The translations under genes and the position numbers were made by a program. The notes beneath the pieces are model-generated. The model had not been told where the DNA came from. It saw only the letters and a program-made list of their open reading frames with translations, and searched no databases. Below, in pieces: positions 35,227-43,667 of a stretch of 64,000 nucleotides of DNA (positions are counted from its first letter, which is position 1; the number at the start of each line of letters is the position of its first letter). Origin of the DNA: Flavobacteriales bacterium UBA2306 (GTDB taxonomy: Bacteria > Bacteroidota > Bacteroidia > Flavobacteriales > Weeksellaceae); the NCBI GenBank assembly GCA_002345565.1, contig DDVS01000001.1, positions 676,712 through 740,711 of the forward strand. The letters run 5' to 3'.

Positions 35227-36054
35227 TTATTTACTCAATAAAAGAGAAACCCATTCTTCCCTTTGGATTTTCTTTTCGAGTTTTAGATTTTGTTCTGTAC
35301 AGACTTCCAAAATATCATCGACATCAAAGAAACACAATCCTGACAACAATAATTCCCCGCCATCTTCCAACACTGAAACATAAGTCGGAATATCAGAAAT
35401 TAAAATATTTCTATTGATATTAGCTAAGATAATTTCGAATTTTTCTTTCCCCAAATTTTCTGCAGTTCCAAGTTCAATATCTAGTTCTACATTGTTACGT
35501 TCTGCATTTTCTTTGGAATTTTCTACAGACCATTCGTCGATATCGATTGCAACGGTTCTTCCCGCTCCTTTCTGTTTTGCAAAAATCGCTAAAACCGAAG
35601 TTCCGCAACCCATATCAAGCACTTTTTTGTTCTCCAAATCCATATCCAACATCTGCTGAATCATCAAATGCGTCGTAGGATGATGACCTGTTCCGAAAGA
35701 CATTTTTGGCTGAATCACAATCTCGTGCATATTGGGGTTTGGTTCGTGAAATTCTGCTCGGATAAGGACTTTATTTTCAACATTTATTGGAGAGAAATTC
35801 TTCTCCCATTCCTCGTTCCAGTTGATATTTGGCATTTCTTCATAAGTGTAAGAAATTTCAACCTCATCATTATGCAAGAGATAAATATTCTTCAAATCCT
35901 CTTCTTTAAAAAGGTCTTTCTGGATGTAGCCCAAGATACCGTCATATTCTTCCGTGAAGCTGTCAAAACCGATTTCTATCAGTTCTGCCATCAATATTTC
36001 GTTCCAAGGTTGGAGAGGTTTTATTTTGAAATTAAATTCTAAGTAAGCTGCCAT
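35227..36054 (-). CDS. prmA: Ribosomal protein L11 methyltransferase
   Basis: 275 aa. Trimethylates lysines and the N-terminus of L11 using SAM. The N-terminal substrate-recognition domain (1-85) is followed by a Rossmann methyltransferase with MSFGTGHHPTTHLMIQQML, KVLDMGCGTSVLAIFAKQKGA, DIDEWSVENSKENAERN and ILANINRNIL (NPPY-like ANIN). Complete. Standing alone on the minus strand. Confidence 0.93.
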   Translation of the reverse strand: MAAYLEFNFKIKPLQPWNEILMAELIEIGFDSFTEEYDGILGYIQKDLFKEEDLKNIYLLHNDEVEISYTYEEMPNINWNEEWEKNFSPINVENKVLIRAEFHEPNPNMHEIVIQPKMSFGTGHHPTTHLMIQQMLDMDLENKKVLDMGCGTSVLAIFAKQKGAGRTVAIDIDEWSVENSKENAERNNVELDIELGTAENLGKEKFEIILANINRNILISDIPTYVSVLEDGGELLLSGLCFFDVDDILEVCTEQNLKLEKKIQREEWVSLLLSK

Positions 36055-36095
36055 TTTTGATTTTTTGCAAATTTAGGTTAAAACCTTAAAGTTTA

Positions 36096-36232
36096 AAACC
36101 ACAAAGACACAAAGTTTTCGCAAAGGACATCAATAATTTTACTTTTTTAATAGCTAAGTTGTTACTACCTAGTAAATAACAATTCTATTATAATTGTGAA
36201 CCTTGTGCAAAAGCTTCGTGCCTTTGTGTTTA
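36096..36232. repeat. Intergenic element with inverted ends, AACCACAAAGACACAAAG variant
   Basis: Left end AACCACAAAGACACAAAG (36097-36114) and right end CTTCGTGCCTTTGTGTTT (36214-36231) are inverted copies with a few changes. They enclose about 100 nt of unrelated AT-rich DNA between prmA and the TonB receptor. Compare 44546-44642 and 63199-63306. Confidence 0.65.
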
Positions 36233-36237
36233 AAAAA

Positions 36238-38037
36238 TTAATTCATTTTTATCTGATATGTAAAACCTAAATGAAACCATCTTCCCGGCATCGGAACCAG
36301 ATTGGTTTCTACATATTTTGTATTCGTCAGGTTATTGATTAAGACATAAAAATTAAGGTCTTTGATTCGAAAATTAAGCTGTTCATCAAGAATATTATAA
36401 CTTCCAAGATTGACACGTTCCGAATATTTATAAATCAATTGATTGCTGAAAAACTTCAAAAACTTAACATTTAATTGCGCTACAAATTGATGTCTCAAAT
36501 TTTGCAATGCATATCTGGAAAGCTCCTCATTTTTATATTGATTATCAAGATAGGTATAACTCAATCGGTAATTCAGAAACGGAAACAATTGATGTTTGAA
36601 TTCTGTTTCAAAACCTTTTAAGTGGATTTTGCCGACATTTTCCGCTGTCCAATGACTTTCTTCTGTTGGTTTAAGCCAATCAATACCGTCGTTGGTATTT
36701 CTAATAAAACCACTCACTTTCGCCAAGATTTTTTCATTCTGGAATCGATAACCTAATTCTGATGAAATCGCACTTTCCGGAACCAAATTTGGATTTCCAA
36801 TTTCTATCGGACTCACATAATAAAGGTCGGTAAAAGTTGGAATCCTAAAACCTTTAGAAATCGCTCCAAACACTTTATGATTTGGATTAAAGATAAAACC
36901 AACATCCACTCCAGGATAAAGAAAACTATCTCCTGAATAATTTGCCCAACTCGCCCCAGGATTGATCTCTAACTTCTGATTAAAAAATCGGAATTGATGG
37001 TCAAAAAACACCTGCGTCACATCTCTTTCTCTGTCTCCGAGATTACTGCTTACCAAAAATTCTTTTCTGTAATCCACACCAATACTTGTAGTTCCAACCG
37101 AAGATTCATAAGAAGCATTCACCGTTCCACCAACATTATTTCCGATGTGCATATTTCTGTAACCAGCCGGATTTGAGCGCGTGTAGAGATACATATCTTG
37201 TCCTCTTCTCCAATAAACACTCGAATTAATTGATAAATTATTGAACTTCTGCTGATATTGTAAACTTACCACAGAAGCCTGCGCTTCCTCATACTGATTG
37301 ATGGCCGATGGCGAAGCATAAAAACCGTTTGCTCCAAATTTTTTCTCAGAAAAGCCAGCTTGTAAACTTAGAATTCCTTCATTTAATTTTAATTTATTTT
37401 GATAGAAAAAGTTTCTAATTTGATAATCTGTATTGAATCGGTAACCGTCGGAAGCGCCATTGCTGATTGAGAAAATATTCGTGAATTTCTCCGAACCAAA
37501 CGTTGCAGAAGCCGACAAATCATAAGTTTTAAAATCACCACCTTGTGCTTTGATGGTTACTTGTTCTTCTGAAGAAGTTTTAGTCACGATGTTAATGACA
37601 CCTGCATAAACATTCTGTCCGTAAAGTTTTGCCGATGAACCTTTGATGATTTCAATCCTCTCAACCGCCGAAATATCAACTGGAAGATTAAACGTATTAT
37701 GACCAGTCTGCGAATCATTCACTCTAATACCATTTACCAAAATCAAAACCTGTTCAAAAGAACTTCCTCGAATTGTAATATCACTTTGAACGCCATTAGA
37801 ACCTCGCCTTTTGATATCCAATCCTGAATAAAACTGAAGCAATTCATCGATGCTGGTTGCCGGACTATTTTGGATTTGTTGTTTCGTTATAACGACTACA
37901 TTTTCATTAACATCATTATAAGGCGTTGATAAAAAACGACCTTGTAAATTAACTTCAACAATTTCTTTTTCTTGATTCTGCGCCATTGCATTAATAGACA
38001 AAACACAAATCGACAAAGCTGTAATAGTTCTTTTCAT
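36238..38037 (-). CDS. TonB-dependent outer-membrane receptor
   Basis: 599 aa. Signal peptide (1-19, SINAMAQ), TonB-box-like IVEVNLQG, plug domain (about 45-155: TSIDELLQFYSGLDIKRRG, IRGSSFEQVLILVNGIRVND, VERIEIIKGSSAKLYGQNVYAGVINIVTK), then a 22-strand barrel ending FHLGFTYQIKMN. No carboxypeptidase-like N-terminal repeat and no SusD partner, so it resembles the BtuB/siderophore class more than the SusC class. The ligand is not readable: no cobalamin-riboswitch box (GCCACTG) is visible upstream. A -7 like TATATTTG lies on the complement of 38098-38105. Confidence 0.9.
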   Translation of the reverse strand: MKRTITALSICVLSINAMAQNQEKEIVEVNLQGRFLSTPYNDVNENVVVITKQQIQNSPATSIDELLQFYSGLDIKRRGSNGVQSDITIRGSSFEQVLILVNGIRVNDSQTGHNTFNLPVDISAVERIEIIKGSSAKLYGQNVYAGVINIVTKTSSEEQVTIKAQGGDFKTYDLSASATFGSEKFTNIFSISNGASDGYRFNTDYQIRNFFYQNKLKLNEGILSLQAGFSEKKFGANGFYASPSAINQYEEAQASVVSLQYQQKFNNLSINSSVYWRRGQDMYLYTRSNPAGYRNMHIGNNVGGTVNASYESSVGTTSIGVDYRKEFLVSSNLGDRERDVTQVFFDHQFRFFNQKLEINPGASWANYSGDSFLYPGVDVGFIFNPNHKVFGAISKGFRIPTFTDLYYVSPIEIGNPNLVPESAISSELGYRFQNEKILAKVSGFIRNTNDGIDWLKPTEESHWTAENVGKIHLKGFETEFKHQLFPFLNYRLSYTYLDNQYKNEELSRYALQNLRHQFVAQLNVKFLKFFSNQLIYKYSERVNLGSYNILDEQLNFRIKDLNFYVLINNLTNTKYVETNLVPMPGRWFHLGFTYQIKMN

Positions 38038-38407
38038 ATTTAATTTCTATTATTTTGGAAGTTCAAAAGTGCTCAATCCCTTCCAGATAATCGGGCGCAA
38101 ATATAGAGATTAGCCAGATTCTCCATCTATAATTCTAATAAAAATTGAGTAATAACAAGCCTCAACTGCCTCTGAAGTACCTGTAACAGGTAACATAAGT
38201 ATCATTTTGAGGTTACACAAGTGCCTCCGCCCAATTACTTTAGTATCCAATGACACTTGATGAAGTGGTCTTAAGCACTTACATCAATACCTAAGACCTG
38301 TTCTGAACAACCCCTTCCAAGAATATAAACAATACAATATCAAACAATTAAAACCAACAAATCTCTAGGGATAACCTGTTAATAGAAACCGAAAATACCA
38401 AAGACAA
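38038..38407. other. Non-coding stretch upstream of the TonB receptor
   Basis: About 370 nt without a supported gene. It holds the receptor leader (with TGGAAG/CTTCCA inverted at 38056-38085) and a higher-GC patch at about 38155-38310 containing ACCTGT-AACAGGT. It looks compositionally unlike its surroundings, but I cannot assign it. Confidence 0.5.
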
Positions 38408-38463
38408 AGCTCCGTAGGAGCGACCTGTCATTCAAATAAACAGCAGTTCGCTCCTACGGAGCT
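38408..38463. repeat. Long perfect inverted repeat, CTCCGTAGGAGCGA type
   Basis: AGCTCCGTAGGAGCGA (38408-38423) and TCGCTCCTACGGAGCT (38448-38463) are perfectly inverted, 16 bp, with a 24-nt spacer that itself has CTGT/ACAG. A shorter relative, GTTCCTACGGAAC, lies at 38499-38511. Confidence 0.85.
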
Positions 38464-38689
38464 CTATTCAAATCGACATCAACCTCTATTAACATTATGT
38501 TCCTACGGAACTAATTGAAAATATCAACAAACATTTCACATTATCATCACCACTTTTGCGACTTAGAAACATCTCAAAAATCAATTCGTTTTTGTGCCTT
38601 TGCGATTAAAAACCGCTCCTTCATTTAATCCAAAATCTTATCGTGATTCGGTTTTATTTTCCTTAATTTTGTTGGTCTTATTTTTTACA

Positions 38690-41479
38690 ATGGCTACAAC
38701 TACTGAAATCGATATCAAAAAATATATTTTCGTTAAAAACGCACATCTTAACAACCTGAAACACATTGATGTTCTGATTCCAAAGAACAAACTGATTGTG
38801 ATTACAGGGGTCTCGGGAAGTGGTAAATCGTCGCTCGCTTTTGACACGATTTATGCCGAAGGACAAAGAAGATATGTGGAAAGTTTGAGTTCCTATGCGC
38901 GTCAGTTTTTAGGTAAATTGGAAAAACCAAAAATCGATGATATTAAAGGTTTGGCGCCTTCTATTGCGATTCAGCAAAAGGTGATTTCTTCCAATCCGCG
39001 TTCTACGGTTGGAACTTCTACGGAGATTTATGATTATCTTAAATTATTCTACGCCAGAGTTGGAAGAACTTTTTCGCCAATTTCAGGAGAAGAAGTGAAA
39101 AAAGACAGCGTAACCGATGTGATTGATTTCATCAAGAATTCTAAAAAAGATTCTACGTTTTTACTCTTGACGCCTTTAACATTCGAAGTTAAAACTTTTG
39201 CTGAATTACTGAAAACTCTTAAGGTTTCCGGATTCACAAGACTGGAAGTTAATGGAAATTTGGCTGGGATTGAGGATTTGGAAAGCTTCGGATTCACGCC
39301 GGAAAAGGATATGACGATTAATTTGGTCATTGATAGATTCAGTTACGAGGAAGATGAGAATTTCCTCCAGCGTTTGGCAGATTCTATCCAAATGGCTTTC
39401 TACGAAGGTCACGGCTATTGTTCACTTAAAAATACAGACACGGGAAAAATCCGTGAATTCTCCAATAAATTTGAGTTGGACGGCATCGTCTTCAACGAAC
39501 CGAATGTTCATTATTTTAGTTTCAACAATCCTTATGGCGCTTGTCCGACTTGCGAAGGTTACGGAAAAGTGATTGGGATTGATGAAGATTTGGTAATCCC
39601 TAACAAAAATCTGTCGCTTCACGAGGATGCAGTCGCTTCATGGAAGGGCGAAAGTATGAGCGAATGGAAAAAGGAATTTATGAAAAAAGCCAAAGATTTC
39701 CCGATTCATAAGCCTTATCATCAATTGACCAAAGAGCAGAAACAATATCTCTGGAAAGGCGATAAAACGAGAAATTTCCCGAGCATTGACAATTTCTTCA
39801 AAATGCTGGAGGAAAATTTATATAAAATCCAGTATAGAGTAATGCTTTCGCGTTACCGTGGAAAAACCATTTGTCCAACCTGTGAAGGATTACGGTTGAG
39901 GGAAGAAACAAGCTGGGTAAAAATCGACGGACATAATATTCAGTCTTTGATTGAGTTGCCTTTGGACGAATTGCTCCCATTAATCAAATCTTTAAAGCTC
40001 AACGATCACGACAGAGAAATAGCGAAACGATTGACTTACGAAATAGAAACCAGATTAGAGTTTTTGACGAAAGTTGGTTTGGGTTATCTGACCTTAAACC
40101 GAACATCGAACACGCTTTCCGGCGGAGAAAGTCAGAGAATTAATCTGGCGACAAGTTTGGGAAGTTCACTTGTTGGTTCTATATATATTTTGGATGAGCC
40201 AAGCATTGGTCTGCATTCCCGAGATACTGAAAATCTGATTGGCGTTTTAAAACAACTTCGAGACCTTGGAAATACCGTAATAGTTGTAGAACACGATGAA
40301 GATGTGATGCGAGAAGCCGATTATATCATCGACATTGGTCCGGAAGCGGGTTATCTCGGTGGAGATTTGGTTTTCAGTGGTAATTATAAAGAAATGCTGA
40401 AAGCGGATACTTTGACCGCAAAATACTTGAATGGCGATTTGAAAATCGAAGTTCCAAGTAAACGAAGAAAAACAAAAGAATTTATCGAGATAAAAGGTGC
40501 GCGTCAAAATAACCTGAAGAATGTGGATGTCAATGTTCCTTTGGAATGTTTGACAGTGATTACAGGTGTTTCCGGAAGTGGAAAATCGACTTTGATGAAA
40601 GAAGTGATGACGAATGCAATTCAGATTCAATTAGGAATGGGTGGAAAAAAAGCGGATTATGATTCTGTGACTTTTCCTTCAAGACTGATTCAGAATATCG
40701 AATTGATTGACCAAAATCCTATTGGAAAATCGTCACGTTCCAATCCTGTAACTTATCTGAAAGCTTATGACGATATCCGAGATCTTTTTGCGAAACAAAA
40801 ATCTGCGAAAGTACAAGGGCTGAAACCAAAGCATTTCTCTTTCAATGTAGACGGTGGAAGATGTGACGAATGCAAAGGCGACGGTGTGATTACCGTTTCG
40901 ATGCAGTTTATGGCAGACATTGAGCTGGAATGTGAACATTGCCACGGAACGCGTTTCAAAAAGGAAATCCTCGAAATCAAATACGACGAAAAAAACATTT
41001 CCGATATTCTTCATATGACGGTTGATGAAGCGTTGGAATTCTTCAAAGAAAACCACGAAGAAAAAATCGCGACAAAACTGAAACCTTTGCAAGATGTTGG
41101 TTTGGGTTATCTTCAGTTGGGTCAATCCTCTTCTACTCTTTCCGGTGGTGAAGCACAGAGAGTAAAGTTGGCGTCTTTCCTTGTGAAAGGTGTGACTACG
41201 GAAAAAACTTTGTTTGTATTTGATGAACCTTCAACAGGATTGCATTTCCACGATATTCAAAAATTATTGAAATCCCTTCAGGCATTGATAGAATTGGGAC
41301 ATTCAGTTGTAGTGATTGAACATCAGCCGGATATTATCAAATGTGCTGACCATATCATCGACGTTGGTCCAAACGCAGGAAAATATGGTGGCGAGATAGT
41401 TTTCACGGGAACGCCAGAAGATTTGGTTAAAGAGAAAAAGTCTTTTACAGCGAAGTATATTGCGGAGAAGTTGAAGTAA
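38690..41479 (+). CDS. uvrA: Excinuclease ABC subunit A
   Basis: 929 aa from the ATG at 38690, which gives the family start MATTTEIDIKKYIFVKNAHLNNLK; an in-frame reading from 38594 adds 32 unrelated residues. Damage-recognition ATPase of nucleotide excision repair. Two ABC modules: Walker A GVSGSGKSSLAFDT and GVSGSGKSTLMKEV, signatures TLSGGESQRINLA and TLSGGEAQRVKLA, Walker B YILDEPSIGLH and FVFDEPSTGLH. Zinc modules CPTCEGYG, CPTCEGLR, CDECKGDG and CEHCHGTRF are intact. A -7 like TAATTTTG lies at 38664-38671. Confidence 0.97.
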   Translation: MATTTEIDIKKYIFVKNAHLNNLKHIDVLIPKNKLIVITGVSGSGKSSLAFDTIYAEGQRRYVESLSSYARQFLGKLEKPKIDDIKGLAPSIAIQQKVISSNPRSTVGTSTEIYDYLKLFYARVGRTFSPISGEEVKKDSVTDVIDFIKNSKKDSTFLLLTPLTFEVKTFAELLKTLKVSGFTRLEVNGNLAGIEDLESFGFTPEKDMTINLVIDRFSYEEDENFLQRLADSIQMAFYEGHGYCSLKNTDTGKIREFSNKFELDGIVFNEPNVHYFSFNNPYGACPTCEGYGKVIGIDEDLVIPNKNLSLHEDAVASWKGESMSEWKKEFMKKAKDFPIHKPYHQLTKEQKQYLWKGDKTRNFPSIDNFFKMLEENLYKIQYRVMLSRYRGKTICPTCEGLRLREETSWVKIDGHNIQSLIELPLDELLPLIKSLKLNDHDREIAKRLTYEIETRLEFLTKVGLGYLTLNRTSNTLSGGESQRINLATSLGSSLVGSIYILDEPSIGLHSRDTENLIGVLKQLRDLGNTVIVVEHDEDVMREADYIIDIGPEAGYLGGDLVFSGNYKEMLKADTLTAKYLNGDLKIEVPSKRRKTKEFIEIKGARQNNLKNVDVNVPLECLTVITGVSGSGKSTLMKEVMTNAIQIQLGMGGKKADYDSVTFPSRLIQNIELIDQNPIGKSSRSNPVTYLKAYDDIRDLFAKQKSAKVQGLKPKHFSFNVDGGRCDECKGDGVITVSMQFMADIELECEHCHGTRFKKEILEIKYDEKNISDILHMTVDEALEFFKENHEEKIATKLKPLQDVGLGYLQLGQSSSTLSGGEAQRVKLASFLVKGVTTEKTLFVFDEPSTGLHFHDIQKLLKSLQALIELGHSVVVIEHQPDIIKCADHIIDVGPNAGKYGGEIVFTGTPEDLVKEKKSFTAKYIAEKLK

Positions 41480-41504
41480 AATTTATAAAACTAAAAAACC
41501 AAAT

Positions 41505-42479
41505 ATGACAATCAAAGAAGCAATATTAAAAAGTTTAGAAGACTTAGTGATTCCAGTCAACAACAATGAAGTTTTTAATCATATTGTTAACAAAAATTAT
41601 TATGAATTTTTAAAAGGTAAAACTCCTGCAGCAACAATTTCTGCTCAACTTGGAGAGTTCATAAGAAATGGTGATTCTAGAGTTAAAAGAATAAAAAAAT
41701 CCAACGGATCTTACAATTACTATTTAACAAAAAATGAACAACAGATTGGAATTGATATTTTGAATGATGAAAATGACGTTGACATTTCTAAACAAGAACA
41801 ATCTCAACAAACCAAAACAAAGGTTTATGAAGAAAGAGATTTACATAAGCTTCTAAGTAGTTATCTAAAAAATACAGAGACTTTTTCCAAAACTATTTTT
41901 CACGAACAATCTAATGGAAAAGATAGTAATCAGATTTGGACACATCCAGATATGGTTGGAATTAAGTTCTTGAATTTACAAACCAAAGTCAGTCAAAATT
42001 TTCTAAAATCTATCAATCGTGTTGATACTTTGAAATTAAGTTCATATGAATTGAAAAGAGAAATAAATAGCGATAGCGAACTTAAAAAAGCCTATTTCCA
42101 AGCAGTTTCCAATTCAAGTTGGGCAAATTATGGTTTTTTAGTTGCGTTTGAATTTAGTGATAGTTTATATGAAGAAATGTCTAGATTGAATCAATCTTTC
42201 GGAATTGGAATTATTGAATTAAACGCTAATCCTTATCAAAGTAAAATTCTTTTTCCAGCTACATATCGCGATTTAGACTTCAAAACAATTGATAAGCTTT
42301 GTAAAATCAACAGAGAATTTGAAAATTTCATTGAACAAACAGAAAAGCTTTTAACCGCAAGTGAAAAATATTTTTCAGGAGCTGAGAAAGAACTCAATGA
42401 ATTCTGTGACAAATATTTCGCTAATGATTCTGAAATTGAAAAATATTGCAAAGAAAAGAATATTCCATTTGAAAAATAA
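41505..42479 (+). CDS. HARE-HTH protein with PD-(D/E)XK-like C-terminal domain
   Basis: 324 aa. Residues 1-75 form a HARE-HTH winged helix (TIKEAILKSLEDLVIPVNNNEVFNHIV, then SAQLGEFIRNGDSRVKRIKKSNGSYNYYL). A Gln/Thr linker follows (about 90-105). The C-terminal domain (110-324) has WTHPDMVGIKF and, about 35 residues later, LSSYELKREI: an Asp and an E-x-K in the right order for a PD-(D/E)XK nuclease fold, as in the COG2958-type family. Proteins of this kind are proposed to recognise or restrict modified DNA; no methylase or other defence gene is beside it. It follows uvrA by 25 nt on the same strand, so it may share its transcript. The catalytic reading is by eye. Confidence 0.7.
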   Translation: MTIKEAILKSLEDLVIPVNNNEVFNHIVNKNYYEFLKGKTPAATISAQLGEFIRNGDSRVKRIKKSNGSYNYYLTKNEQQIGIDILNDENDVDISKQEQSQQTKTKVYEERDLHKLLSSYLKNTETFSKTIFHEQSNGKDSNQIWTHPDMVGIKFLNLQTKVSQNFLKSINRVDTLKLSSYELKREINSDSELKKAYFQAVSNSSWANYGFLVAFEFSDSLYEEMSRLNQSFGIGIIELNANPYQSKILFPATYRDLDFKTIDKLCKINREFENFIEQTEKLLTASEKYFSGAEKELNEFCDKYFANDSEIEKYCKEKNIPFEK

Positions 42480-42497
42480 TTTTCCTAGTGTTCAAAG

Positions 42498-42521
42498 TTA
42501 TCCACAAAAAAATGTGGATAA
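42498..42521. promoter_or_regulatory. Inverted pair of consensus DnaA-box sequences
   Basis: TTATCCACA (42498-42506) and TGTGGATAA (42513-42521) are both perfect DnaA boxes in opposite orientation, separated by six A. With flanking bases the dyad is 10 bp per arm. It starts 18 nt after the HARE-HTH stop. Confidence 0.6.
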
Positions 42522-42593
42522 CCTATAAATTTTAACATTCAGTTTACATTTCGTATTGTTTTTCTTCCTAAATTTACCATAGAGATTTAGGAA

Positions 42594-42659
42594 ATGAACA
42601 CAAAATTTACTCTTGACTCCATCGGAATTACTCAAATTAAATTTGATATAAAAATTTAA
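42594..42659 (+). CDS. Possible 21-residue peptide
   Basis: ATG to TAA encoding MNTKFTLDSIGITQIKFDIK plus Ile. It is preceded by an inverted repeat (TTCCTAAAT at 42565-42573 with ATTTAGGAA at 42585-42593) that runs right up to the ATG, and is followed directly by a terminator-like hairpin. This arrangement suggests a small transcribed unit, but coding potential cannot be judged at this length. Confidence 0.3.
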   Translation: MNTKFTLDSIGITQIKFDIKI

Positions 42660-42660
42660 A

Positions 42661-42686
42661 GGATAGCATTGTCGGCTGTCCTTTTT
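42661..42686 (+). terminator. Hairpin terminator after the small ORF
   Basis: GGATAGC pairs with GCTGTCC (one G-T) around ATTGTCG, followed by T6. Confidence 0.7.
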
Positions 42687-42729
42687 TGTTGTTGTTTAAC
42701 TAAAAAAATGAGATGTTTTATCTACTGAA

Positions 42730-42753
42730 CCGGCTTCTAAAGAGTCGGTTCTT
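42730..42753. terminator. Second hairpin in the uvrA-yceI gap
   Basis: AACCGGCTTC and AGAGTCGGTT pair imperfectly (several G-T), with a T-rich tail on the plus strand. Confidence 0.5.
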
Positions 42754-42765
42754 TCATTTCACAAA

Positions 42766-42842
42766 GGCTTCGACTCCGCTCAGCCCGACAATTCTTATTA
42801 TACATTTAGTACTAAAAGTGTCGCACTGAGCGGAGTCGAAGT
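42766..42842. repeat. Inverted pair of TCGA-loop dispersed repeats
   Basis: GGCT TCGACTCCGCTC AGCC CGACAA (42766-42791), and on the other strand TACT TCGACTCCGCTC AGTG CGACA (42819-42843). The two copies are complementary over about 20 bases and could pair with each other across a 27-nt spacer. Confidence 0.8.
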
Positions 42843-42851
42843 ATTTATAAT

Positions 42852-42883
42852 AAAAAAGACTGTTTCTTTCGAAACAGTTCTCT
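42852..42883 (-). terminator. Terminator of the YceI gene
   Basis: On the minus strand GAACTGTTTC-GAAA-GAAACAGTCTT: 9 to 10 bp stem with a GAAA loop, followed by T6. Confidence 0.88.
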
Positions 42884-42901
42884 TTTCATTTTCAGATTTT
42901 A

Positions 42902-43570
42902 CTATTTAGAAGCATTTACATTGATACCAATTTCAATGTCTTTACTAATCATCCATTCTGCTGGGTCAGTTTCATCAGTCCCAAATTTGATTCCCCAATC
43001 TGCTCTGTTTACAGTAAACTTAGCCTCTAAAGCAGCTTTACCTTCAGCAACAGTCACTTTCGCAGGGAAAGAAACGTTAAGCGTTTTCCCAAGCAAAGTC
43101 AAGTTTCCGCTCACCGTTTTGTTAGCTCCAGCAATGGCATCTTTTGGAAGTTCTCCAGCCAAATCAGCAACAGCAGTGATTTTGAAATCAGAAGTTGGTT
43201 GTTTCTCAACATCAAAGAAATCAGCATTTTTAAGGTGCGCTTCTAGGTCAGCTGGTTTTTTATCAGCCTCGGTTACAGATGCAGGATCCACTTTCAAAGT
43301 CGTCATATCGATTACGAATTCTCCAGAAGTTACCGCATCATTTTCAACGGTGATTTCACCAGATTTCAAGTTAAGAGTTCCCCATCTTGGCGCAAATCCA
43401 CCTTTATGGAACGCTTTCCAATCTACTTTAGACGCTGCCAAATCTACGTTGTAAACTTCACCTGTTTTTGCAGCAACTTCTTGCTCTGCGGTTACAGTTT
43501 CTTTTTTGTCGTTACAAGCTGTGAACAACAACGCTGCTCCTACGAATGCTAATACTGTCAATCTTTTCAT
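42902..43570 (-). CDS. YceI-family lipoprotein
   Basis: 222 aa. Lipoprotein signal with LFTAC (Cys19). The YceI lipocalin-like beta-barrel spans about 40-220: NVDLAASKVDWKAFHKGGFAPRWGTLNLKSGEI, KPADLEAHLKNADFFDVEKQPTSDFKIT, then NRADWGIKFGTDETDPAEWMISKDIEIGINV. Family members bind long polyisoprenoid lipids. Role in envelope quinone or stress handling is inferred from the family only. Confidence 0.93.
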   Translation of the reverse strand: MKRLTVLAFVGAALLFTACNDKKETVTAEQEVAAKTGEVYNVDLAASKVDWKAFHKGGFAPRWGTLNLKSGEITVENDAVTSGEFVIDMTTLKVDPASVTEADKKPADLEAHLKNADFFDVEKQPTSDFKITAVADLAGELPKDAIAGANKTVSGNLTLLGKTLNVSFPAKVTVAEGKAALEAKFTVNRADWGIKFGTDETDPAEWMISKDIEIGINVNASK

Positions 43571-43667
43571 AGATAATATTTTAAATTAATATTGATTTTT
43601 CCTGCATCAAAAATAAGACCTTAAATCTTGTCTCCACATTGATGTACATCAAGAAATGCTTTTGTAT

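Noticed and set aside
36238..38407. Cobalamin riboswitch before the TonB receptor
   Set aside because: The receptor is BtuB-like, but no GCCACTG box or other conserved cobalamin-riboswitch element can be seen on the minus strand upstream.
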